The notes below the pieces were generated by a model. It ran no database searches, was not told the DNA's origin, and saw only the letters and a list, made by a program, of their open reading frames with translations. Below, piece after piece: positions 27,495 to 34,817 of a stretch of DNA of 64,000 nucleotides (positions within the stretch are counted from its first letter, which is position 1; each line of letters opens with the position of its first letter). The stretch is from SZUA-36 sp963753105 (lineage in GTDB: Bacteria; Pseudomonadota; Gammaproteobacteria; Xanthomonadales; SZUA-36): positions 124,001 to 188,000 of the forward strand of contig CAVWBD010000001.1 in assembly GCA_963753105.1 (NCBI GenBank), in the 5' to 3' direction. A program made the translations under genes and the position numbers.

Positions 27495-28492
27495 ACCGCC
27501 AGGCGCAACAACAGGTCACGCCATTGCTGGCCGTCCGGGAACTCTCGCTGCACTTTCCGGGACAAGGACGCCCGGCCGTGGACCGGGTCAGTCTCAACAT
27601 CGCCCCGGGCAACACGCTGGGGCTGGTCGGTGGCTCCGGCGCAGGCAAAAGCAGCGTCGCACGTCTCATCATGCGTTTGCTCAAAGCGGATTCAGGCGAG
27701 ATCCTGTTCCGCGGTGATGAGTTGTCAAAAATGGATGCACGACACGCAAAGTCATTCAGGCAAAACGTGCAAATCGTTTTCCAGGAGCCGTCCGCTTCGC
27801 TGAGCCCGCGACGCACAGTACAGCAAAGCCTGCTGGAGCCATTGAACCACTTTGCCATCGGTGATGCTGCTTACAGGCGAAATAAAATACACGAGACGCT
27901 GGCCACCGTCGGGCTGGAAGCGAGCGCCCTGCAGCGCTACCCACACCAGTTTTCAAGCGGACAGCAGCAGCGCATTGCCATCGCCCGTGCACTGGTGACC
28001 GATCCGGAGTTGCTGATCGCCGACGAGGCGGTTTCATCACTGGATGTATCCGTCCAGGCGCAGATACTGGAGTTGTTCCGAACCCTTAAGCGGGAGCGCG
28101 GTATTGCCTTGTTGTTCATCTCACACGACCTGGCAGTGATCAGACAAATTGCGGACCAGGTCGCGGTCATGTACCGGGGCTGTTTGCTGGAGCAATCACC
28201 TGCCGAAACGTTCTTCACAAAACCTGCGCACCCGTACAGCCGCAGCCTGTTGGCCTTTGCCGGAAACCAGCCACCACAGGTAACTCATGACCAATGGCAG
28301 TTGGAACGCGGGGTGATGATGGGCGATGATCCAGCGGCCTGTGTATTCTTGCGCGATTGTCCACAGCGTTTTACCATTTGTGAGCAGCAAGACCCCGCCG
28401 GGCACTGCATTGGATCGGAAAAACAGCACCTTGTTTCCACACATTACGTAAAATGCCACCTTTACGATGAAAGCCAAGGCAATGAAAGTTAA
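27491..28492 (+). CDS. peptide ABC transporter ATPase, DppF type
   Basis: 333 residues. Walker A is GGSGAGKSS, Walker B is ELLIADEAVSSLD (Ala replaces the usual Pro after DE), and the signature is QFSSGQQQR rather than LSGGQ, a mild divergence. The C-terminal CVFLRDCPQRFTICEQQDP is the usual cysteine extension. It completes a full five-gene importer with overlapping genes throughout. Confidence 0.92.
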   Translation: MNRQAQQQVTPLLAVRELSLHFPGQGRPAVDRVSLNIAPGNTLGLVGGSGAGKSSVARLIMRLLKADSGEILFRGDELSKMDARHAKSFRQNVQIVFQEPSASLSPRRTVQQSLLEPLNHFAIGDAAYRRNKIHETLATVGLEASALQRYPHQFSSGQQQRIAIARALVTDPELLIADEAVSSLDVSVQAQILELFRTLKRERGIALLFISHDLAVIRQIADQVAVMYRGCLLEQSPAETFFTKPAHPYSRSLLAFAGNQPPQVTHDQWQLERGVMMGDDPAACVFLRDCPQRFTICEQQDPAGHCIGSEKQHLVSTHYVKCHLYDESQGNES

Positions 28493-28964
28493 CAAACCCA
28501 TGTATAAAAAATACCCACATCTAGCCCTCGTTTTTCTGCTGGTGATGTTTTGCGCGGCTTGCGGGCCAAAGCTGATCCGGGGTGAATCCCCTATGGTGCG
28601 AATCTCCGAATTAAGCCACCAGGACGATATCATCAAGTTGCAGCTGAGTATCCGCAATGTAAACGGCGAGCCACTCGATATCCTGGAAATTGAATTCAGC
28701 GTGTCAACCGGGAACCAGCAATTGCTGACCTACAGCGGGCCGGTAACCGTCAACATCGTGGCCAATGGCACCGAGACCTGGTCGGTCGATCTCGCGGAAA
28801 ACGCTATCACCCGGGAAAAGCTGGACACACTGCAAAACGGTGAGATCAACAACCTGCCTTACACCCTGGAGGGTTCGATCAGAACCCTGGAAACGGACAA
28901 ACTGCGTTTCGAATACGAAGGCTATCTGTACACCCTGCCAGGACGCACTGGACATTTTCGCTAA
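28482..28964 (+). CDS. LEA14/WHy-domain-like lipoprotein
   Basis: About 160 residues from the ATG at 28482 (AAGG upstream); ATGs at 28467 and 28500 are alternatives. It has a lipoprotein signal with lipobox VMFCAAC. The rest looks like a LEA type 2 (WHy) beta-sandwich: IKLQLSIRNVNGEPLDILEIEFSV and VNIVANGTETWSVDL. Such domains are found in small bacterial envelope lipoproteins of unclear, stress-linked role. It overlaps the end of the peptide-importer operon. Confidence 0.7.
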   Translation: MKVNKPMYKKYPHLALVFLLVMFCAACGPKLIRGESPMVRISELSHQDDIIKLQLSIRNVNGEPLDILEIEFSVSTGNQQLLTYSGPVTVNIVANGTETWSVDLAENAITREKLDTLQNGEINNLPYTLEGSIRTLETDKLRFEYEGYLYTLPGRTGHFR

Positions 28965-28981
28965 TCTGATGGAGGACCGGT

Positions 28982-29545
28982 ATGCCGTTTCAAGTCAACT
29001 TTGAGCTCAGTACCCCGGACCTGGAACGGTTTTACCAGGCCATGCTGCGCATACGCGGCTATGCCAATGGCAAAACACCCAGGCAAATAACCGATAGTGC
29101 AGCACGCTTGCTGCAGCAGGTGGAGCGTTCTGATTCGACAGATTTCATACGTAGCCACATGCAGCAGTTGGGAACGCTGATCAAAATGGCCACGGACGAA
29201 GCCTGGGATTTGAAGGGCGAAGACCTGGATCGCGTTTTGACCGCCCTGTCATACTTTTGCGAGCCGGCCGATTTGATACCCGACAGCATCCCGGCATTGG
29301 GCTACCTCGATGACGCCATCATGATCGAGATCATCTGCGAAGAACTGGAACCTGAACTACAGGCCTACCACGAGTTCGTCATTTTCCGTAACGCCGAGAC
29401 CACGCGCCTGGGTAATGATGCAACGAACTTGCAGAAGGCCGACTGGCTGGTAGAAAGGCGCCAGCAATTGCACTCCCGCATGCGGCGCAGACGTAAAAAC
29501 GAATCCGGCGGTAAGAAGATCAAGTCGCCGTTTGCCCTGATCTGA
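28982..29545 (+). CDS. DUF1232 (YkvA-like) protein
   Basis: 187 residues with a clear GGAGG site. The central block PADLIPDSIPALGYLDDAIMIEIICEEL (about residues 95-122) is the DUF1232 core. Flanking regions are helical, and the tail is basic (RRQQLHSRMRRRRKN). The family function is unknown. It sits in a run of small plus-strand genes, with only four bases to the next. Confidence 0.75.
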   Translation: MPFQVNFELSTPDLERFYQAMLRIRGYANGKTPRQITDSAARLLQQVERSDSTDFIRSHMQQLGTLIKMATDEAWDLKGEDLDRVLTALSYFCEPADLIPDSIPALGYLDDAIMIEIICEELEPELQAYHEFVIFRNAETTRLGNDATNLQKADWLVERRQQLHSRMRRRRKNESGGKKIKSPFALI

Positions 29546-29549
29546 ATAC

Positions 29550-30701
29550 ATGGTATCCACGCGGCACAGACATATCCTGCTTGGCTTGGAAACCGACCCA
29601 ACGCTCTACCACGGTGAAAATGCCCACCGCCCCGCCCTGCTGGATTCCGGGCAAGCCGCCCGGGTGCTGGCGCACATCGCAACCGACCTGGCGGTATTCT
29701 TGCCAAGCTCCAACCGCTGCACACTGAGCATGGCCGGCGCACTGTTCGACCAGGCCCAGGTGCTGCGGCCGCGATTGCCGGTGTTCGGCGCGCTCGAATC
29801 CCTGTGGCAGGACGCGTTTGAGAGGCAGACACAGGATCACTACCTGGCGTTCGGCGCCGAGGACCAGAAAATGCCACGCGCAGAATTGCAACCCGAGCGG
29901 GATATCGTGCCCGGGTCATTGCAATTGCTACCGCTGTTGCTCAGTTGTCCGGCAGATGACGACGCTGTTGAGGCAACAGATATTGACCAGCTATTTGCCG
30001 AACACGGCCAGATCTCCCGGTCCACCGTGAACAGCCTGGAAACACATTTCCAGGTTGCCATCAGGCGCGCCCGCTTCATGAGTGTCGTTCACCTCGGCAA
30101 ATTGCTACAACGACAACTGGAACATTACGGCTTCCTGGCTTTGTGGGAAATGCTGGACGCGGCCATGAACCAGCCAGATGGTGCATCGGAAGTACACACG
30201 GCCCAGGGTCTCAGGTTCAAATGGCAAAACGGCGCAGTGCACGGTTTTTTTGAGTCGTTCGACTGGTGGGCCAACCATGGGGCGGGTGTTAGTAAGGTAG
30301 CGTCCGGACAGGGACTGCAAGCCGCCTACGCCGAATGGGTCCGCGAGTACCGCCGCTACCAGTCTGTCCTCGTCTCGCACGGTGTAGAATTTGTCCAGCA
30401 CTTGCCGGGACTCGAGGATGCCGCGCTGGAAGGCTCATTCCTGCTGGAAGAGTCCACCATGATCCCCACAGCGGATGCGGCCCCTGTGACCGAGCACAGC
30501 GTGGGGGAACTGGATGTTGTGGCAGTCACGGTGGTCAAGGGTCAACGACAAATGAATTTTTATCCATTGCAGGCTGCCGGGGTCAACGAACTGCACCGTT
30601 ACATATACGAACACGGCCTGGGCGGGGATACTGCCTATCCGGGGCATATCCGTTACGATGAGAAAAACCGCCAACTCGTTGCCGAGACCCTGCCCGCTTG
30701 A
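29550..30701 (+). CDS. uncharacterised conserved-looking protein
   Basis: 383 residues with no signal peptide or membrane segment, and no family recognised. Trp- and His-rich central part (LRFKWQNGAVHGFFESFDWWANHGAG). It has good codon structure and starts four bases after the DUF1232 gene, so it is likely co-translated with it. The C-terminal 80 residues (VVAVTVVKGQRQMNFYPLQA) look beta-rich. No function is assigned. Confidence 0.6.
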   Translation: MVSTRHRHILLGLETDPTLYHGENAHRPALLDSGQAARVLAHIATDLAVFLPSSNRCTLSMAGALFDQAQVLRPRLPVFGALESLWQDAFERQTQDHYLAFGAEDQKMPRAELQPERDIVPGSLQLLPLLLSCPADDDAVEATDIDQLFAEHGQISRSTVNSLETHFQVAIRRARFMSVVHLGKLLQRQLEHYGFLALWEMLDAAMNQPDGASEVHTAQGLRFKWQNGAVHGFFESFDWWANHGAGVSKVASGQGLQAAYAEWVREYRRYQSVLVSHGVEFVQHLPGLEDAALEGSFLLEESTMIPTADAAPVTEHSVGELDVVAVTVVKGQRQMNFYPLQAAGVNELHRYIYEHGLGGDTAYPGHIRYDEKNRQLVAETLPA

Positions 30702-30713
30702 CCTTTTTGATCT

Positions 30714-31052
30714 ATGCAGGATTACGATGACAACCCCCTTTGTTTCGTCGCCGACTCACCGATCCACGAACGGGGCCTGTTTGCACGCTGCGACATAGAA
30801 CGCGGCACCTGGATCGGGCACTACGACGGACCGCGCACAAAAGAAAACGGAATGCACGTATTATGGATAGAGGCTGATGCAGACAATGATGACGAATGGA
30901 TCGGTTATGACGGCAATAATGAGCTGCGCTTCCTGAATCACGACAAGCAACCCAACGGCGAGATGGATGGGCGGAACCTGTACGCCTGCAAGCCAATCCG
31001 CACAGGTGAAGAAATCACCATCGACTACGGCGAAGAATTCGAAGCATCCTGA
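30714..31052 (+). CDS. small SET-domain protein (putative lysine methyltransferase)
   Basis: 112 residues, essentially a minimal SET domain. It shows GLFARCDIERGTWIGHYDG (SET-I-like start), ELRFLNHDKQPNGEM (the NH motif of the SAM/knot region) and GEEITIDYGEEF (the catalytic Tyr motif at the end). SET enzymes transfer methyl from SAM to lysine. No pre-SET or cysteine post-SET region is present. Its target is unknown; the neighbouring unknown 383-residue protein is a candidate partner only by position. Confidence 0.82.
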   Translation: MQDYDDNPLCFVADSPIHERGLFARCDIERGTWIGHYDGPRTKENGMHVLWIEADADNDDEWIGYDGNNELRFLNHDKQPNGEMDGRNLYACKPIRTGEEITIDYGEEFEAS

Positions 31053-31135
31053 TTTAACTTGATACCGCGGTGCGTACACCCCATGTTATCCGTCATCTGC
31101 AAATCCATGAATAAATATTACGGAAACCAATAGAC

Positions 31136-32077
31136 ATGACTTTAAGTGATAGCACCCGCGAGAAAATTGAAGGCCTGGTCGGTGAGAACCGCGTGGTCCT
31201 GTTCATGAAAGGAACACCAAAGGCCCCCATGTGCGGGTTTTCATCCAAGACGGCCGGCATGCTGGACTCTATCCTCGGTGATTACACCAGCGTTGATGTA
31301 CTGGAAGACCAGGATATCCGTGAGGGTATCAAGGTATTTGGCAACTGGCCAACCATCCCGCAGCTGTATATCGATGCTGAGCTGGTCGGTGGCTGCGATA
31401 TCGTCACAGCCATGTTCAACAGCGGTGAATTACACGACATGCTGGGTGTCGAACGCCCGGATCGCACGCCACCCGAAGTGACGATCACCGATGCTGCAGC
31501 TGCAAAAATTCTCGAAGCCATGCAGGGTCATGAAGGCATCGGCCTGCACTTTGCGGTTGACGCCGGCTTCCAGTCACAGTTTAACGTTGCACCCGTAGAG
31601 GGCCACGAGATCAAGGTCGAGGCCAACGGGGTCACGATGTTGTTCGATGCCGCCTCTGCCCAGCGCGCCCGTGGCGCGGTGATCGACTGGGTTTCCACGA
31701 TGCAGGGCGAAGGCCTGACCATCCACCTGCCCGAGGCGCCGGAACCGGTCAGGCAAATGAGCGTAACCGAGCTGAAAGAAGAACTCGACAATAACAACGT
31801 GATCGTGATCGATATCCGCCCGGAAGATGAACGCGCGCGCGCCAGCCTGGATGCCGCCAGGCCGTTGGACCGCGAGACCATGGCCGAAATCGAGGCCATG
31901 CCAAAAGACACCGCGCTGGCTTTTCTCTGCCACCACGGCAACCGCAGCAACATAGCGGCCGAGCATTTCCGTAAAAATGGTTTCACAAATGTCGCCAACG
32001 TGGCCGGTGGTATTGATGCCTGGTCAAAGGAGATTGATTCCGATATTCCACTTTATACCGGTACTAATTCAAGCTGA
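31136..32077 (+). CDS. monothiol glutaredoxin / IscA-like / rhodanese triple-domain fusion
   Basis: 313 residues. Residues 1-107: a Grx4-type monothiol glutaredoxin with CGFS (Cys33) and WPTIPQLYIDAELVGGCDIV. Residues about 112-200: an IscA/HesB-like fold (VTITDAAAAKILEAMQG, HFAVDAGFQSQFNVAP) with none of the three Cys ligands. Residues about 208-305: a rhodanese domain with active-site loop CHHGNRS. CGFS glutaredoxins carry 2Fe-2S clusters, so an Fe-S delivery or repair role is likely. The Cys-free IscA-like part is probably structural. Confidence 0.85.
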   Translation: MTLSDSTREKIEGLVGENRVVLFMKGTPKAPMCGFSSKTAGMLDSILGDYTSVDVLEDQDIREGIKVFGNWPTIPQLYIDAELVGGCDIVTAMFNSGELHDMLGVERPDRTPPEVTITDAAAAKILEAMQGHEGIGLHFAVDAGFQSQFNVAPVEGHEIKVEANGVTMLFDAASAQRARGAVIDWVSTMQGEGLTIHLPEAPEPVRQMSVTELKEELDNNNVIVIDIRPEDERARASLDAARPLDRETMAEIEAMPKDTALAFLCHHGNRSNIAAEHFRKNGFTNVANVAGGIDAWSKEIDSDIPLYTGTNSS

Positions 32078-32136
32078 TCAGCGCTGAATCTGGCCCTCTT
32101 CCAGGCCAGGTGAGTCCCTGCATTTTTTCAGCACAC

Positions 32137-32164
32137 AATGTGGGAGCGGCATCTCGCCGCTATT
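32137..32164 (+). repeat. REP-like palindrome
   Basis: TGGGAGCGGC-ATCTC-GCCGC forms a short hairpin. It matches the REP pair at 63042-63146, and a degenerate reversed copy lies at 32563-32585 (GGGGCGAGACGCCGCT). Located just after the glutaredoxin fusion gene. Confidence 0.6.
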
Positions 32165-32177
32165 CTGCTTCAATCAA

Positions 32178-32714
32178 TCGCCCTGTAGTTTGTCGGTGTG
32201 GGCTCCCGGCCCCGCAGCCGTGTCGGCTTCCCTCTCCTTCGAGCCGCCTCAACGGGGCCGGCCTTACAGGGCGTCCTGCCCTGGTCGGCCTGAAATGTGC
32301 ATCCCGCACATTCCTCCCCTAACGACTCTCAGGATTCGGTGCTCAGAGGTCGCCCACACCGGCGAACCACCGGGCGACTTAAGAAGGCGTCAGTTGCGAT
32401 TGTTCTCAAGGCCTGCGGCGGAGTAATTCGAGCTGGGCCGGGGTGTTCCTTACCCGGGACCGTCATTCGTCGGGACACGAATGAACGAGCGCCCATGGAT
32501 GGCCTGAGCGTGTCCTGGGAAGGAATACCCGGCGCAGCCAAGGGATGGTTTTTCTGCTTGCGAATTGGGGCGAGACGCCGCTTATGTTCAGGAGAAGGTG
32601 AGACCGGGAACCGGTCGAGAGGCCAACCTGGGCTGTGAACGGTATGCCGTGGGCGAAGGGCAGGGATTGTTCCTGACAATCCCCTGCATTTTCTCCATCC
32701 CTGGAGGTCAGATG
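32178..32714 (+). repeat. dispersed structured repeat, copy 1
   Basis: Over about 350 bases this matches the copy at 52908-53322. The outer arms at 32178-32203 and 32352-32377 pair over about 26 bp with two mismatches and two GU pairs, and enclose 148 bases. Internal hairpins include AATGTGC/GCACATT (32294-32312) and GTCATTCGT/ACGAATGAA (32462-32485). A 55-nt hairpin module lies apart at 32660-32714, with a REP-like segment between. No protein is encoded. It fills the convergent gap between the glutaredoxin fusion and xth. Confidence 0.85.
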
Positions 32715-32750
32715 CTCAAGAGCGGCCCCACAGTTTGGACCGCTTATAGA

Positions 32751-33527
32751 TCAGGCCGAGGTTTCAAACTCGGCAATTGCGGGTGCATGGTCCGAAGGCC
32801 TTTCCTGGCGGCGTGGTTCCTTGTCGATGTAAGACGCGGTGCAAACATCGGCCAGTGCCTTTGAAGCCAGCACCAGGTCGATGCGCAGGCCCATGTTGCG
32901 TCTGAACGCGGCCTGGCGGTAATCCCACCAGCTCCAGGTCCGTTCTTCCTGTTCAAACAGCCTGAAGGTATCGGTAAGACCAAGATCCAGTATGCGTTGA
33001 AGCGCCTCGCGTTCCGGGGTGCTGCACAGGATTTTGTCCCGCCAGGCATCCGGGTCGTGAACATCGCGGTCATCCGGTGCAATATTGAAATCACCCAGTA
33101 CGACGACCTTGTCGTGGACGTCCATCTCGCGTGAGATGAAGTTTGTAACCTGCTCCAGCCAGTGCAATTTGTAGGCGTACTTGTCCGAGCCAACTTCCGA
33201 GCCATTGACGACATAGAGGTCAATGATGCGTACTCCACCGATGGTCGCCGCAAGTATTCGCCGTTGCGGGTCGTCCAGCCCGTCGATGTCGGTGACGGTG
33301 TTCCCGGCCGGTTCACGGCTGAGTATGGCGACACCGTTGTAGGTCTTCTGCCCTGAAAATACGCTGTGATAGCCTGCCTCGCTCAAGGCATCGGCCGGGA
33401 ACCGGTCATCGGTCAGCTTGGTTTCCTGCAGGGCCAGGATGTCGGGCCGGGCCGTGTCACACCAGGCCAGCACATGTGGCAGACGAACATTCAGCGAATT
33501 GACATTCCACGACGCAATTTTCAGCAC
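32751..33527 (-). CDS. xthA: exodeoxyribonuclease III (AP endonuclease)
   Basis: 258 residues, full length. Motifs: WNVNSLNVRLPHVL (Asn), LALQETKL (metal-binding Glu), YVVNGS, VVLGDFNIAP (Asp/Asn pair), WWDYR and a terminal SDHAP (catalytic His). It cleaves abasic sites and removes 3' blocking groups in base excision repair. Ends convergently at the dispersed repeat. Confidence 0.95.
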   Translation of the reverse strand: MLKIASWNVNSLNVRLPHVLAWCDTARPDILALQETKLTDDRFPADALSEAGYHSVFSGQKTYNGVAILSREPAGNTVTDIDGLDDPQRRILAATIGGVRIIDLYVVNGSEVGSDKYAYKLHWLEQVTNFISREMDVHDKVVVLGDFNIAPDDRDVHDPDAWRDKILCSTPEREALQRILDLGLTDTFRLFEQEERTWSWWDYRQAAFRRNMGLRIDLVLASKALADVCTASYIDKEPRRQERPSDHAPAIAEFETSA

Positions 33528-33679
33528 TTTTTATCCCCGGATGAGTTCCATATCCGGATTATAAGGTGTCAGCTTCGATTTCTGTTGCACGAAATATGAC
33601 TCCAGCCGCTTTTCTTTACTTGCAAGCCCATGGACATTGGTTGGAAAATGAAGCTGGTCGTTAACCGGGAGCAGTAACC

Positions 33680-34051
33680 GTGAAACCAGGATTGGGCGGA
33701 ATCACACGGATCATCGCCGCAGCAGGGAATTCGATGCGCGGTGTGCGTGATGCATGGCGATTTGAATCGGCCTTCCGGCAGGATACGGCTCTTTCCCTGG
33801 TGCTGCTGGTATTATCCTTCTGGCTGGCCCGCACATTCGTTGAATGGCTATTACTGATCATACCGTTATTCCTGCTACTGATCGTCGAGATACTCAACAG
33901 CGCCATCGAAAACACGGTGGACCGGATTGGAGAAGAACACCACGAATTATCCGGCCGGGCCAAGGACATGGCTTCAGCGGCCGTGATGTTTTGCCTGATA
34001 CTGATCGCCATCACCTGGCTGGGTATGGCCTGGAGCCGATTTTATGTCTAG
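33680..34051 (+). CDS. dgkA: diacylglycerol kinase (prokaryotic, DgkA)
   Basis: 123 residues from a GTG with GGGAG upstream. Three membrane helices; the catalytic region is LIVEILNSAIENTVDRIGEEHHELSGRAKDMASAAV, with the Glu and Asn residues of the DgkA active site. It phosphorylates diacylglycerol to phosphatidate, recycling lipid from envelope synthesis. The next gene starts inside its last eight bases. Confidence 0.95.
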   Translation: MKPGLGGITRIIAAAGNSMRGVRDAWRFESAFRQDTALSLVLLVLSFWLARTFVEWLLLIIPLFLLLIVEILNSAIENTVDRIGEEHHELSGRAKDMASAAVMFCLILIAITWLGMAWSRFYV

Positions 34052-34304
34052 ATCATTTCTATCCATTGCCATTATGACACTTGCTGTTTCAGTCCTGTTG
34101 CCCGGCTGTTCCATCTCCACACCTGCTGAACCGGAATCACAGGCCTGCAGGGTCAACCCGCCTGCAGAACCGGTCCCCTGCACGATGCAATACGACCCGG
34201 TCTGTGGTTGTGATGGAAAGACCTATGGCAACGCCTGCATGGCACGTGGTGCCGGCGTGTCTTCCAATTTACCCGGTGCGTGTGACGCTGAACCCCTCAA
34301 CTGA
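34044..34304 (+). CDS. small lipoprotein with Kazal-type protease-inhibitor domain
   Basis: 86 residues. Lipobox LLPGCS, then a single Kazal-like domain (CTMQYDPVCGCDGKTYGNACMARGAGVSSNLPGAC) with the typical PVCG-DGKTYGNAC pattern. Kazal domains inhibit serine proteases through an exposed loop. An envelope-anchored inhibitor could shield the cell from foreign or its own proteases. It overlaps dgkA, so translation is coupled. Confidence 0.85.
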   Translation: MSRSFLSIAIMTLAVSVLLPGCSISTPAEPESQACRVNPPAEPVPCTMQYDPVCGCDGKTYGNACMARGAGVSSNLPGACDAEPLN

Positions 34305-34364
34305 TAAAGTACCGGGAAGCCGGCCCGCTAGGGTAATGAAACGTCCCCAACAGGAAAACAAACC

Positions 34365-34784
34365 ATGAAATTGATTCCACGCTCACTGCTGATGCTCTTG
34401 ATGGCAATCCTGCTCGCGGGCTGCCCGCAAACCAAGGAAGATAAGGACCTTTCCGAAACACTCAGCCAGTATGAAGCCGTTGTCCGTTGGGCTGAGTGGG
34501 ATGCTGCGGCCAATTACATTGCACCTGAATACCTGGCGGAAAACCCCATTACGCGCCTTGAGATCGAGCGCTTGAGACTGTTCCGTGTTACCCAATACGT
34601 GGTGCGATCATCCACACCGGTTGACGAAGGGAATGGCCTGTTACAGATGGTTGAAATCCGCATGTACAACAAGAACCAGGCAAGGGAACGCACCATCATC
34701 GATGAGCAATACTGGAAATTCAACCAGGACACCAGGCGCTGGTTAATGCATTCAGGCCTGCCGGACCCGACCCAGGGCCGTTGA
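34365..34784 (+). CDS. uncharacterised lipoprotein
   Basis: 139 residues. Signal with lipobox ILLAGCP, then a compact domain (LSQYEAVVRWAEWDAAANYIAPEYL; QMVEIRMYNKNQARERTIIDEQYWKF) with the alpha-plus-beta pattern of NTF2-like or related folds. No family is recognised with confidence. Ends convergently with sppA. Confidence 0.65.
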   Translation: MKLIPRSLLMLLMAILLAGCPQTKEDKDLSETLSQYEAVVRWAEWDAAANYIAPEYLAENPITRLEIERLRLFRVTQYVVRSSTPVDEGNGLLQMVEIRMYNKNQARERTIIDEQYWKFNQDTRRWLMHSGLPDPTQGR

Positions 34785-34817
34785 GCCGACAATACCCGGA
34801 CTTACACCTACAGGTAT

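Noticed and set aside
32110..32679. Several overlapping open frames of 70-116 residues in repeat copy 1
   Set aside because: The equivalent frames are not kept in copy 2, and the shared sequence follows hairpin symmetry rather than codon pattern.
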